From Nocardia mangyaensis (GTDB taxonomy: Bacteria; Actinomycetota; Actinomycetes; Mycobacteriales; Mycobacteriaceae): 64,000 bases of DNA. The notes under the pieces were generated by a model. It had not been told where the DNA came from. It did no database searches and saw nothing but the letters and a program-made list of their open reading frames with translations. Positions within the stretch are counted from its first letter, which is position 1. Each line of letters starts with the position of its first letter. The DNA lies in the NCBI RefSeq assembly GCF_001886715.1, contig NZ_CP018082.1, positions 5,766,001-5,830,000 on the forward strand, written 5' to 3'. Positions 48,685 through 57,586 of this stretch are shown here, piece by piece. Made by a program: the position numbers and the translations under genes.

Positions 48685-50016
48685 GTGCGCGGGTATCTGA
48701 AACATGTTGTGGCAGCGGCAGTTACCGTGCTGGCACTCACCTCGGGAGCCCTGCTCCCCGCCTCGGCACAGGCCGAACCGATCACTGCGGCGCAGTGTGC
48801 GCCCAGTTCCGGCCGCACGCCACGGACCGCGAGCCCGGCCGAGGTCGCCCTCGATCCGGCGTTGGTCGCCGCGGCGATGGATCTGGCCACCGATGACACC
48901 CGGTTCAACATCCAGCTCTACCGCAACAACTGCCTGATCGCGACGGGCCCGCGCAACGAGCAATCCGGTGGCGTCGCGTGGAATCTGTGGAGCGGGACCA
49001 AGAGCGTCGTCGCGCTCGTCGCCGGGACGGCCGTCGACGAAGGCCTCCTCGCGATCGACGCGCCGATCGGCGACTACTTGCCCGAGGGTCTCGGCGACGC
49101 CGCGCATCGCGAGATCACCGTGCGCAATCTGCTCACCGAATCATCCGGCATGGAGGTGGCCGTGGTCGCCGAGGGCGCGACCGGGCTGGCGCAGCTCGAT
49201 CCCAATGTCGTCGCCCAGGCGCTGGCCATGCCGATCGAACGCCCGCAGGGCACCATGTTCCGCTACAGCCAGCGCGCCGTCGACCTGCTGGTCTATGTGG
49301 TGCAGCAAGCGATCGGCGAGGATTTCCAGGCCTTCGCGCAGCGAAAACTGTTCGACCCGTTGGGGATCGCCCGCACCGACTACTACTGGGCCCGCGACCG
49401 CGCTGGAAACACCTACGGCCACGCGCATCTGATCCTGCCGCCGGACGATTTCGCGAAACTCGGCCTGCTCGTGGGCAATCGCGGTCGCTGGAACGAGCAC
49501 CAGGTGATCTCCGACGACTACATGCGTGCGGCGCTGTCCCCCTCGGCGAGCATGCCATGCTACGGATTTCTCTTCGTGATCAACGGCGAGCCGTGCCGAC
49601 TCGAGTTCCCCGGCCTGCCCGACGACGCGGTGAAGATGTCGGGGATGCTGCGCAACGACAGCTACATCGTGCCCAGCCTCGGTCTCGTCCTGAGCTGGAC
49701 CGGTGTCGCAATGCCCGGCGCTTCCTCGGACTACACCCACAATGTGATGCGCACACTGGTCTCGGCCTTCCGTGACCAGAGCATTCCCGACCCCGGCCCG
49801 TACCGGGAACGGCCCGACGTCAGCGTCACCGATCCGATGATCTCGCGTCCTGACGCCTTCTTCGGCACCCTGGGTGTCGGCCCGTACTCTTACCCCGGCT
49901 GCAATTTCCTGGACTGCCTCGGCGAGACTCCGAAGGCGCCGTTCGCCGATTCGCCGCCCGGCTGCGTCATCCTGGGCTGCCTGGGCAACGATCCGCGGAC
50001 GCCGGGCATCCGCTAG
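48685..50016 (+). CDS. Secreted serine hydrolase (beta-lactamase/class C fold)
   Basis: 443 residues from GTG 48685 (GGGAGGG upstream). A signal peptide, then the serine active site S-x-x-K in NLWSGTKSVVALVA, a Tyr motif in FRYSQRAVDLLV (usually YSN) and KMSGM near the third motif. Substrates in this family include esters, D-amino peptides and beta-lactams; antibiotic hydrolysis cannot be claimed. The Cys-rich tail (GCNFLDCLGETP; GCVILGCLGNDP) is a repeated motif outside the catalytic domain. Confidence 0.88.
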   Translation: MRGYLKHVVAAAVTVLALTSGALLPASAQAEPITAAQCAPSSGRTPRTASPAEVALDPALVAAAMDLATDDTRFNIQLYRNNCLIATGPRNEQSGGVAWNLWSGTKSVVALVAGTAVDEGLLAIDAPIGDYLPEGLGDAAHREITVRNLLTESSGMEVAVVAEGATGLAQLDPNVVAQALAMPIERPQGTMFRYSQRAVDLLVYVVQQAIGEDFQAFAQRKLFDPLGIARTDYYWARDRAGNTYGHAHLILPPDDFAKLGLLVGNRGRWNEHQVISDDYMRAALSPSASMPCYGFLFVINGEPCRLEFPGLPDDAVKMSGMLRNDSYIVPSLGLVLSWTGVAMPGASSDYTHNVMRTLVSAFRDQSIPDPGPYRERPDVSVTDPMISRPDAFFGTLGVGPYSYPGCNFLDCLGETPKAPFADSPPGCVILGCLGNDPRTPGIR

Positions 50017-50118
50017 GCGAATTCGCCTCTGGGCGCGCGGGCTCCGGTCGCGTATCCTCGAACCAACCGGACATGACCAGTAGGGACCGGTTGCCGAACA
50101 GGGGAAGGAGCCGCCCCC

Positions 50119-50856
50119 ATGCCCGCACCGCTGCGCGACAGCGCAGTGCCCAAACACGAACAGCTGCGCGCGATCCTGATGCAGAAATGCACGCGCGAGC
50201 TGCAGCCGGGCGATCTGATGACCAGCGAACGCAATCTCATGCAGGACTACGGCGTCAGCCGGATCACCGTGCGCGAGGCGATCGGTCAGCTGGTCAACGA
50301 GGGGTACCTGGTCCGGGTCCGCGGAAAAGGCACCTTCGTGGCACATCGACCCGTGCAGTCGCGACTGCATCTGGCCTCGTTCACCGAGGAGATGCGCGCG
50401 CTGGGCCATCAGCCGACCACCCTGGTACTGGTCGCCGAGGAGGGCGAGGCACCCGAGGCCACCGCCCGAGCGCTGCGCCTGCCCCAGGGCGCGCGCGCCT
50501 ATCACGTGCGCAGGCTGCGCCTGGCCGACGACGAGCCGGTCAGCGTGGACGACGCCTGGCTGAATCCCGAACTGCTGCCCGGCCTGATCTCCCACGACCT
50601 CACCGGCTCGATCTACCGGACCACCGCCGACCGCTACGGCAGGCCGATCGAGCGGGCCGTGCAGACGGTGGACGCCAGGGGCGCCGAGGCAGGTGTCGCG
50701 GCGCTGCTCGGCGTCAAGAAGGGTGCCCCGGTACTGCATTTCGACCGGGTGTCGTTCAGCTCCGAGGTGCCGATCGAGCACACACACAGCTGGTATCGGG
50801 CCGATCGATACCAGGTGCAGATGGAAGTGGGCCAGCGAGCGCAGGTCACGGCCTGA
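50119..50856 (+). CDS. GntR-family regulator (HutC/UTRA subfamily)
   Basis: 245 residues. N-terminal winged helix: PKHEQLRAILMQKC, then LMQDYGVSRITVREAIGQL and NEGYLVRVRGKGTFVA. A C-terminal UTRA effector domain follows (FTEEMRALGHQPTT to HTHSWYRADRYQVQM). UTRA regulators sense sugars, amino acids or phosphonates. No transport or catabolic operon adjoins it, so the target is unknown. Confidence 0.92.
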   Translation: MPAPLRDSAVPKHEQLRAILMQKCTRELQPGDLMTSERNLMQDYGVSRITVREAIGQLVNEGYLVRVRGKGTFVAHRPVQSRLHLASFTEEMRALGHQPTTLVLVAEEGEAPEATARALRLPQGARAYHVRRLRLADDEPVSVDDAWLNPELLPGLISHDLTGSIYRTTADRYGRPIERAVQTVDARGAEAGVAALLGVKKGAPVLHFDRVSFSSEVPIEHTHSWYRADRYQVQMEVGQRAQVTA

Positions 50857-50939
50857 GCCGGACGCCACCGATCTGGTGTGAAACCCACATATTTCAGTTA
50901 CCGTCTGGGTGCTATCACAAGCACTCGGAGGTATCACCC

Positions 50940-51230
50940 GTGTCCGTACCCACATCCATCACCCGCGCAGGCGCGCTGACCGCACTCGCCGCGGCCGCCT
51001 TGCTCACCACCAGCGGCACCGCCGCCGCGATCCCCGGCATCGACTGGGACATCCTCCCGTCCGGCTCGGTCGAGGTCGGCCCGCCCACCGGCAGCGGCGC
51101 CGGCTCCGCCGACTGGGACCTCGGTTCCAGCACCGGTTCCGCCGACTGGGACCTCGGCTCCAGCCGCTGGACCGCGCCACCCTTGCTCGGTTCGTCGTCA
51201 GGCTCGGGAAACCCCGGATCGGCAGGCTGA
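50940..51230 (+). CDS. Small secreted protein with tandem SADWDLGSS repeats
   Basis: 96 residues from GTG 50940 (CGGAGG upstream). A signal peptide (ALTALAAAALLTTSGTAAA) is followed by a low-complexity mature part: GIDWDILPSGS, then GSADWDLGSS twice in tandem, then a Gly/Ser tail. The WD-containing repeat suggests a surface or matrix peptide that can vary by repeat copy number. No family known. Confidence 0.65.
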   Translation: MSVPTSITRAGALTALAAAALLTTSGTAAAIPGIDWDILPSGSVEVGPPTGSGAGSADWDLGSSTGSADWDLGSSRWTAPPLLGSSSGSGNPGSAG

Positions 51231-51343
51231 TCGATCCCGCGCGGCGCGTCCCCCACGCGCCGCGCGGCGTCCCTCGCCCACGAACTCAGCCCCGCGGCGT
51301 CGGGATGACGATGAGTTCGTCGGAATTCGCCCGGCGTACCCGA

Positions 51344-51570
51344 CTAGGCCATCGCATCGGCGAGGTCCTCCGCGCGCAGGTTCCTGGTGAGACGCGCGAC
51401 CGCGGCCTTGATCGCGGCGTAGCCGTTGACATCGGCACCGAGCGTCTGATCCCCTCATCAGTGTCGCGGAACTCGAACGACCACGCCCAGGTCGGTCTTC
51501 GACCACATCGCTACCACCAAGTCTGCAAGCATCCTGGAAAGGCCGACTATGCGACGGAGCCGACTGGACG
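51344..51570 (-). pseudogene. Frameshifted gene remnant
   Basis: On the minus strand one frame reads RMLADLVVAMWSKTDLGV. A second frame then reads TWAWSFEFRDTDEGI while the first frame meets two stops, and the first frame resumes with QTLGADVNGYAAIKAAVARL and TRNLRAEDLADAMA before a stop at 51344. The pieces look like one protein C-terminus broken by compensating frameshifts. The family is not recognised. Confidence 0.4.
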
Positions 51571-51621
51571 AAACACCGAAAACGGGTTTCGAACAACGAG
51601 TCGGCCGAGCATGATTGGAGC

Positions 51622-51717
51622 GTGCCAGGAGATCACCTTCGCATCATCGACTACGACCCCGGCTGGCCGCGGATGGCGGCGGACGCGATTTCAGAGTTGT
51701 GCACACACATCCGCTGA
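51622..51717 (+). pseudogene. GrpB-family N-terminal fragment
   Basis: From GTG 51622, 31 residues including LRIIDYDPGWPRMAADAI, the typical opening of GrpB/nucleotidyltransferase-like proteins (YDPxWP), then a stop. The normal protein is about 170 residues, so this is a stub. It lies in a worn 600-base interval between two secreted-protein genes. Confidence 0.45.
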
Positions 51718-51845
51718 ACAGCAGCCTCTAACCTGCTGACCTGAACCCGTGATTCGGTCCGGCTGGACCGAATCACGGTTTCCATCAACAGGTTTCTGAA
51801 ATCGATTGCATTGCAATACATTCGGCCGCTCGGTAAGTTGTTCCG

Positions 51846-52211
51846 ATGTTCTGGGATTCGAAAAGGTCTGCGGCGGTGGCAGTCGTACCTCTTGCGTTGG
51901 CCGCGCTGACCACTCTTGTCGCCCCACATGCGGCTGCCGACACTCGGTGGCCGCAGTATGCGTGCCTCGTTGTTCACACCCCCTCGCTCCGGGCGGTGAC
52001 GATCCAGAGCGTCGACCACAAGCAACCGAGATGGTACCTTCCGGGCGGTCAGGAATTCACCACTCTGAAGACCAGAATCGGGTACTACTACCCTTCGGGA
52101 ACCCGCTCGATCATCGTCCACAACAAGTTTGTCCCTTCCGAACAGTGGACCTATGACCCTGAGTTGAATCGACCCGCATGCGCTGGATCGGCCGTCGTCA
52201 CGATCCCCTAG
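51846..52211 (+). CDS. Small secreted protein
   Basis: 121 residues. The signal peptide (VAVVPLALAALTTLVAPHAAA) is cleaved before DTRW. The mature part of about 90 residues is strand-rich with aromatic residues (QPRWYLPGGQEFTT; RIGYYYPSGTRSIIVHNKFV) and two cysteines (YACLVV, RPACAGS), likely one disulfide. GC is lower than average. Family unknown. Confidence 0.6.
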   Translation: MFWDSKRSAAVAVVPLALAALTTLVAPHAAADTRWPQYACLVVHTPSLRAVTIQSVDHKQPRWYLPGGQEFTTLKTRIGYYYPSGTRSIIVHNKFVPSEQWTYDPELNRPACAGSAVVTIP

Positions 52212-52652
52212 CTCTGACCATGTCCGCTGGATCTACGGACCGAATCTCTGCACAAACCTGTTGAGCGTTGAAGTCCGCGTGCGCGGCGCCTCCACCTCCT
52301 TCAGCCCGCCGGCGGCCCCACTGGACCACCGATCCGGGTGGGAACCCCAATGTCACCACCACCCGGAGTCGATGTGACGCGACCTGCGTGCTCTCGACTC
52401 TCCAGTAAGCATCCGATTCGACTCCACGGGCAGCGCCGATTCTCGCGATCCGCTTGGTCTCCGGATCGGCGTGAACACGATGCGCGGCCATACGGTAGTA
52501 GATTGCGGATGCGCCCGATCGATCGCCTCGGGCACATGACAACCCATCGCAGACAAGCCGACGCCGCGTCGGCCGCCGAACGCACTCAACTGCCGATTTG
52601 CGTGTAGCGCCAGGAGTCTCCGAGTCGGCGGTGACCGGCTCGGACCGCCGGA
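52212..52652. other. Intergenic stretch, possible decayed coding sequence
   Basis: About 440 bases. A minus-strand frame reads YYRMAAHRVHADPETKRIAR then ESDAYWRVESTQVASHRLRV and looks partly protein-like, but it has no start with a ribosome site, and other frames compete. I treat it as non-coding or degraded. Confidence 0.35.
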
Positions 52653-53081
52653 TCAGACGCGGGTCATCGTGGAGGAGTAGCCGCCGCCGCCGGGATAAAC
52701 CCATTCGCCTGTCACGGTTACCCCCGCCGGATCGAAGGTGCCCCGGTAGTAGGCGGGACTATCTTTGGCACCAGCCCAGATGGTGAGGGTGTCCCCGGTC
52801 AAGTCGTAGACGTAGTCGAAGCTGCGTCCGACGGAGTCGTAATACCGCGAGACCACATCTGGCCCGGTCGGTTCACCGAACGGGCGCAAATTGCCGATGA
52901 CCTCCATGCCGGTAACAGGCTGGCCGTCCTGGGCCAGATCGATGTGCTGGAGCAGAAAGAACCGGCCTGCCATCCATTCGTACCGGACCGTTCCTTGCGC
53001 GCCACCGTTCACTCGCCAGGTGCCAACCAAGCGGTCCAACGCGCGCAACTCGGGAGTGGGCTGCGGCTGGGTCTCGATCAT
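52653..53081 (-). CDS. DUF1579-like lipocalin-type protein
   Basis: 142 residues. RALDRLVGTWRVNGGAQGTV, YEWMAGRFFLLQHIDL, SRYYDSVGRSFDYVYDLTGD and GTFDPAGVTVTGEW follow the DUF1579 pattern, a small beta-barrel that could bind a hydrophobic ligand. Its promoter is a near-identical mirror copy of the promoter of the divergent ECF sigma operon, so it is probably part of that regulon. Confidence 0.8.
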   Translation of the reverse strand: MIETQPQPTPELRALDRLVGTWRVNGGAQGTVRYEWMAGRFFLLQHIDLAQDGQPVTGMEVIGNLRPFGEPTGPDVVSRYYDSVGRSFDYVYDLTGDTLTIWAGAKDSPAYYRGTFDPAGVTVTGEWVYPGGGGYSSTMTRV

Positions 53082-53107
53082 CTCGTTCTCCTCGGTAGTG
53101 GTGTTCG

Positions 53108-53217
53108 TTCGCTGCTACCTCGGAGCCGCAGAGCGGTTCCCGACACTCAGCGCATGTGACCTGAATCACTGTCGAGTGGTGTCGAGATCCCGCGGTCGGC
53201 TCCGAGGTAGCAGCGAA
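53108..53217. promoter_or_regulatory. Divergent twin ECF-sigma promoters in a 21-bp inverted repeat
   Basis: Arms 53108-53128 and 53197-53217 are perfect 21-bp inverted copies. On the plus strand TGTCGA (53180-53185) lies 11 bases before its arm; on the minus strand TGTCGG (53145-53140) lies exactly 11 bases before the other. Each arm contains CTCCGAGG at -10 distance (16 bases to CGAGG). TGTCGA is the known -35 of ECF42 sigma factors. An extra TGTCGA lies at 53170-53175. Confidence 0.7.
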
Positions 53218-53244
53218 AACCCCGATCGAGGAAGGATCACAACG

Positions 53245-53895
53245 ATGACTCTCACTGCTGGCGCTTCCACTACCCGACACATCCCGGGGCGCGTGTCCGA
53301 CCGGCTGCTGCTCGCCGGCGTGGCCGCCGGACCGCTGTTCTTGGCTTCGGCGGTCACTCAGATGCTCACTCGTGACGGCTTCGACATCACCCGGCATCCG
53401 ATCAGCCAGCTCGCCACCGGAGACCTCGCCTGGATCCAGATCGCGACCTTCGTGATCGCCGGTGCGGGCGCGTTGGCGCTGGCCGTAGGCCTGGGTCGCA
53501 CCATGTCAGCAGGGACCGGTCGGCGGGCATTGCCGGTTCTGGTGGGAGTGTTCGGAACGGGGCTGATCGCAGCCGGGATGTTCACCATGGACCCCGAAAA
53601 GGGCTTCCCGGCTGGAACTCCGGATGAGCCGGCAGCACAGATGTCTTGGCACAGTATCGCCCATTCAGCAGCTGCCGCAGTGGCTTTCACCGCGCTGGCT
53701 ATCGCAGCTCTCGTGTTGAGCGTGCGGTACGCCCGCCGCCGGGCGGCGTTGCCCGCGGTAGCGAGCGCGTTGGCCGGGCTCGTTCTGCTGGTACCGATCT
53801 CGCCCGAGTACATGAGCATCCAGATCGCGGTCAACGGCCTGGTCGCGTTCACCTGGACCACCGCGCTAGCGATCTCCCGGCGCCGCGTCGCCTGA
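53245..53895 (+). CDS. DUF998-like membrane protein
   Basis: 216 residues with six membrane segments: LLAGVAAGPLFLASAVTQML at the start, then FDITRHPISQLATGDLAWIQ, which is the DUF998 signature, and further helices. GAGGAAGG precedes ATG 53245. It is the first gene of an apparent operon with the DGPF protein (50-base gap) and the ECF sigma factor. Role unknown, perhaps an envelope stress target. Confidence 0.8.
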   Translation: MTLTAGASTTRHIPGRVSDRLLLAGVAAGPLFLASAVTQMLTRDGFDITRHPISQLATGDLAWIQIATFVIAGAGALALAVGLGRTMSAGTGRRALPVLVGVFGTGLIAAGMFTMDPEKGFPAGTPDEPAAQMSWHSIAHSAAAAVAFTALAIAALVLSVRYARRRAALPAVASALAGLVLLVPISPEYMSIQIAVNGLVAFTWTTALAISRRRVA

Positions 53896-53945
53896 CCGAC
53901 CCCCCGCGATACCGTCACAACAACCACCCATCGGAAGGACAGAAC

Positions 53946-54317
53946 ATGAAATATCTACTGCTCGGTTACACCCCCGCAACCGACTGGGACGCCGAAAACG
54001 CCGACAGCCCCTCGGCGGAAGCCTTGGCCGCTTTCGCCACCTATCAGCAGCTCGAGCAAGAACTGATCGCCTCCGGGGAATTGGTCACGACCGAGGGTCT
54101 AGGCCATCCGGTGGTGAGCACCACTATTCGCAAGACCGCCGACGGCGTGATCGCCACCGACGGCCCCTTCGCCGAATTGAAGGAGGTTCTGGCCAGCTTC
54201 GCTGTCATCGATGTCGCAGGCCACGAGCGCGCGGTCGAGATCACCTCCCGAATCGTCCAGACTCTCGGCGAACCGATCGAGATCCGCCCAATCATGGGTG
54301 CGGATTTCATCGCGTGA
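53946..54317 (+). CDS. YCII/DGPF-domain protein associated with ECF42 sigma
   Basis: 123 residues: MKYLLLGYTPATDWD, then the defining ATDGPFAELKEVLASFAVID. DGPF proteins are the usual genetic partners and targets of ECF42 sigma factors. The stop overlaps the sigma GTG start (GTGA), so they are translated together. Enzymatic activity is unknown. Confidence 0.9.
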   Translation: MKYLLLGYTPATDWDAENADSPSAEALAAFATYQQLEQELIASGELVTTEGLGHPVVSTTIRKTADGVIATDGPFAELKEVLASFAVIDVAGHERAVEITSRIVQTLGEPIEIRPIMGADFIA

Positions 54318-55534
54318 ACCCCGCGATCGAGGACCTGCTGCGAGCCGAAGCACCGCAGGTTCTCGGGGCGGTGGTGCGCCGATTCGGGCACTTCGACATC
54401 GCCGAAGAGGCGGTGCAAGAGGCACTGCTGAGTGCGACGCGGTCGTGGCCGGTGGACGGTATCCCGGACAACCCACGCAGCCGCCTCATCCGGATCGCTT
54501 ACCGGCGGATGATCGATATGCTGCGTGCGGAGCAGGCCCGCCGCCGCCGGGAAATCGACGCGGCGGTCAAGGCCGAGCCGCTGCAGACCGCGCACCCCTC
54601 GAACGTCGACGACAGTTTGACCCTGCTGTTGCTGTGTTGTCATCCCGCGCTCAGCCACACCGCCCAAGTAGCCTTGACGCTGCGTGCAGTCGGTGGACTC
54701 ACCACGGCCGAAATCGCGCACGCCTACGGCACGACCGAAGCCACCATGAGCACCCGGATCAGCCGCGCCAAACAACAACTCGCCAAAGCCGGGGCGCGCT
54801 TCACCCCACCGATCGACGCCGACCGCGACAGGCGTTTGGCCGCGGTCCTGCGTGTCCTCTACCTCATCTTCAACGAGGGCTACACCGCCACCACCGGCGG
54901 CGAACTGACCCGGGTAGACCTCACCGCCGAAGCCGTCCGGCTGACCAGAATGCTGCTCGACGCCTGCCCCGGCGACGCCGAGATGACTGGCTTGCTCGCG
55001 CTGATGCTACTCACCGAATCCCGCCGCGCGGCACGCACGCACGCCGGAGAACTGGTACCCCTGGACGAGCAGGATCCCGCTCGCTGGAACCGCGATTTGA
55101 TCGTGGAGGGCACCGCACTCATCGACAGCGTCTGGAATCGCGGACCGGCAGGCCCCTACCAAATCCAGGCCGCCATCGCCGCGCTGCACGCCGCAGGCGA
55201 GCCGGGCGGGACCGATTGGCCTCAGATCGCACTGCTCTATCTGTGGCTCGAACGACTCACCCCGACCCCGTCCGTTCAACTCGCGCGGGTCGTGGCCGTC
55301 GCCCGCGCATACGGCCCCGCGCGCGGACTGGCACTGCTCGACGACCTCAACCGACACCACAACCTGGATCGCAATCCACTCACCCGGCAGCGTGAACACG
55401 CTGTTCGCGCTCATCTTCTCCAGCAAACCGGCGACCGCGCCTCCGCGGCCCGGATTTTCCGCCAAGCCGCCGACCTCACCAGCAACCAGGTCGAACAACG
55501 GTACCTACGCGCTAAAGCCGATCACCTCGACTGA
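54314..55534 (+). CDS. ECF42-type RNA polymerase sigma factor with C-terminal helical domain
   Basis: 406 residues, twice a normal ECF. Sigma2: VVRRFGHFDIAEEAVQEALL through NPRSRLIRIAYRRMIDMLR; sigma4: GLTTAEIAHAYGTTEATMST. Then comes the long C-terminal extension typical of ECF42 (YLIFNEGYTATTGGELTRVD; LLALMLLTESRRAAR; TPR-like end). There is no anti-sigma gene; control is thought to lie in the C-terminal domain. It probably drives the twin promoters at 53.1-53.2 kb, including its own operon. Confidence 0.92.
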   Translation: MNPAIEDLLRAEAPQVLGAVVRRFGHFDIAEEAVQEALLSATRSWPVDGIPDNPRSRLIRIAYRRMIDMLRAEQARRRREIDAAVKAEPLQTAHPSNVDDSLTLLLLCCHPALSHTAQVALTLRAVGGLTTAEIAHAYGTTEATMSTRISRAKQQLAKAGARFTPPIDADRDRRLAAVLRVLYLIFNEGYTATTGGELTRVDLTAEAVRLTRMLLDACPGDAEMTGLLALMLLTESRRAARTHAGELVPLDEQDPARWNRDLIVEGTALIDSVWNRGPAGPYQIQAAIAALHAAGEPGGTDWPQIALLYLWLERLTPTPSVQLARVVAVARAYGPARGLALLDDLNRHHNLDRNPLTRQREHAVRAHLLQQTGDRASAARIFRQAADLTSNQVEQRYLRAKADHLD

Positions 55535-55722
55535 CTGCCGTGTGCTCACGGTGAAACCACCAGACGGACGCCGCACGCGATTCGAACGCATCCGGCGATG
55601 CTTATCGCGCATGCACTCTCATGCCGCTGGGCGCGCGGTCACGGGCGTCCGCGTCTGGCCGGGATCAAGTCCTCGCACCAGTGTCAAGTAGCCGATGTGT
55701 ACGAGATTGATGGTCGGTCGGA

Positions 55723-56199
55723 GTGCGCGAACTGTCGGTACTCCATGCCACCACCGTCATATGTCACTGGAGTTCTTCAATCGGTTGTCCGGGACGTTGG
55801 CGATCGAGCCCGACAGAACCGACCGAGAATGTCACGGCGAACCTGTCTGATCAGCGCGCGACACCATCCGCGGCGACAACCGATGTCTCGTTTGCGTCGA
55901 AGGTGTTCGACGATGGAGACTTTCGTGACTCGACCTCCGACGAGCTCGGCCGCATCGTCCTGGAAGTACCCGTGCTGAAGTTGCGCGGGTTCGGTGATCC
56001 CGTTGAACACCGAACGCCCAACGGCAAGTGGTTCACGTTTGCGCGACCTCGCCGCCGCCGTCACCGAGACGGAACGGAGCACTCGCCAGCAGTCGCAGTG
56101 GTTCGGCGGCGTCGATGTGCATCACGTCTTCTTCAAAGGCATCCACGAGGGGGACGACGGATTCTGGCAGATCTATTGGGGGTACGCTTCGGCGCCTGA
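55723..56199 (+). pseudogene. Frameshifted conserved gene
   Basis: One frame reads TTDVSFASKVFDDGDFRDST then DELGRIVLEVPVLKLRGFG and TPNGKWFTF up to about 56037. The reading then continues in the next frame as RDLAAAVTETERSTRQQSQW, FGGVDVHHVFFKGIHEGDD and GFWQIYWGYASA. A single extra T in ACGTTTGCGC would explain the shift (ACG TTG CGC gives T-L-R-D-L). The intact product would be about 130-140 residues. Flanking 55535-55722 holds nothing recognisable. Confidence 0.6.
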
Positions 56200-56269
56200 A
56201 TCGGCTCGCACACGGCGGCGCCGCGTGAACCGGGTCGGTTCGCGCGGCGGCGTTTTCGCGTGGCGGGTG

Positions 56270-56476
56270 CTACTTGCCGCTGGAGCCGCCGGCGGACAGC
56301 GATTCCAGCAGGCAGCTCAAGTGCGGCGCGCCACCGGGGCAGCCCGGGGAGGCCACCTGTTCGGTCGGTTCGGTGGACTGCAGCGGCAGGCCGGCGGCGG
56401 AGGCCGGGATCGCGGTCGCCAAGGGCGCCATCAGGAGTACACCGGCGAGCAGGCCGACACGAAGCTTGTTGCGCAT
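56270..56476 (-). CDS. Small secreted protein with Cys pair
   Basis: 68 residues. Signal MRNKLRVGLLAGVLLMAPLA cleaved near ASAAG; a short mature peptide with two cysteines (SPGCPGGAPHLSCLLESLSA). AAAGGAA precedes the ATG. It resembles other tiny Nocardia exported peptides and the small protein at 3666 only in layout. Function unknown. Confidence 0.65.
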   Translation of the reverse strand: MRNKLRVGLLAGVLLMAPLATAIPASAAGLPLQSTEPTEQVASPGCPGGAPHLSCLLESLSAGGSSGK

Positions 56477-56589
56477 GACAGTTCCTTTCGGGCGGCCGGA
56501 GTCGGCCATCGCAGCGAAGCTACCGAGATGACCGCTCTGTCCGGCAGACCCCGAAAGGCTTGCCCCCGAAAGCAGGGTGGCACAGCGGC

Positions 56590-56874
56590 TTACGCCATGA
56601 CGCCCAGTCCCAGCGCGACCGCGACGGGATTCGCTTCGAACACCCCAGCGGCTTGCCAGTCCCGTAACCTGCGCCAACACGTCATCCCAGACCCGAACCC
56701 GAGTTCCTGGGGCAGGTCTTCCCACCCGATCCCGGTGAACAGCACGAACAAGATTCCCTGGAACACCAGCCTCGGGTCGTGCTGGGCAGAGCCCGGGGTT
56801 CCCGCTGGTTTCACCGGCAGTAGCGGTTCGATAACCGCCCACAACTCATCGTCCACGATCCACGGTGCTGCCAC
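56590..56874 (-). mobile_element. IS5-family transposase N-terminal fragment
   Basis: The first 70-75 residues are an IS5-type transposase start (DUF4096): WIVDDELWAVIEPLLPVK, FQGILFVLFTGIGWEDLP, GFGSGMTCWRRLRDWQAAGV. The frame then becomes unrelated (ANPVAVALGLGVMA) and stops; the DDE catalytic region is absent. The sequence 56910-56940 (ACCGAACCCGTTAGGAGGTC) beyond its start may be the surviving element end. Inactive. Confidence 0.75.
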
Positions 56875-56934
56875 GGCGAAATATCCTGCACGACAGTGGG
56901 TCTCGCCGCTACCTGACCGAACCCGTTAGGAGGT

Positions 56935-57468
56935 CTAAGGCAGTGTGAGCGCTCGATAAACACCGACTACAGTTGCCGCTCCGATGATTTCGCCACGATC
57001 GATCATCTGCACAGCCTCATCAAGGGGCACCCACCGAATCGCCTCCGCTTCGTTGATGTCCGGGCGTGTGTCCGTGAGGTCGGCGCCGCGAGCGAGATAC
57101 ACCTCCTGCGGCTGGTCAAGAGTGCCGATCGCGGGTTGGTAGGTCACCAGATGTTGCATGGTGCGCGGACGCCACCCGGTTTCTTCCTCGACTTCGCGGG
57201 ACGCCGCCGAAGCCACGTCTTCGGCGTGGTCGACATACCCGCCAGGCAGCTCCCAAACCCACTGGTCGATGATCCACCGGTGCCGGTACATCAGCAGAAC
57301 CTCGCGGGAATCATTGAGCACCAGGGTCATCGCGCACCGTGGCATTCTTGCGACGTACTGGGTGAACTCCACCCCATCGGGCAGACGGATGTCGGCGGTT
57401 GACAACCGGATGTGCCGGTTCTCGTCAAGCACGCGTTCACCGAGGACTGTCCACTGGGTATCGCTCAT
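56935..57468 (-). CDS. NUDIX hydrolase, ADP-ribose pyrophosphatase-like
   Basis: 177 residues from ATG 57468 (an in-frame ATG at 57492 is possible). The Nudix box is complete: GGYVDHAEDVASAASREV followed by EEETGW, after the family strand VWELPGG. The region IRLPDGVEFTQYVARMP resembles ADP-ribose pyrophosphatases. It directly adjoins the IS fragment on its 3' side. GC content is lower than in the oxidase downstream. Confidence 0.85.
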   Translation of the reverse strand: MSDTQWTVLGERVLDENRHIRLSTADIRLPDGVEFTQYVARMPRCAMTLVLNDSREVLLMYRHRWIIDQWVWELPGGYVDHAEDVASAASREVEEETGWRPRTMQHLVTYQPAIGTLDQPQEVYLARGADLTDTRPDINEAEAIRWVPLDEAVQMIDRGEIIGAATVVGVYRALTLP

Positions 57469-57586
57469 ACCGTTGACGGTAGTGGAATGCATTGGCGGGA
57501 CGGAATTACCGAGTTCGGCGGCTGCGTCAGCCCTCGGCCCTCGCCAGGCGCTATCAGACGGGGCGTCTAGAAGGCACAAGCGAGAC

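Noticed and set aside
48685..50016. Antibiotic-hydrolysing beta-lactamase
   Set aside because: The serine-hydrolase fold is shared by esterases and peptidases, and the second motif is YSQ rather than YxN; a resistance role cannot be supported.
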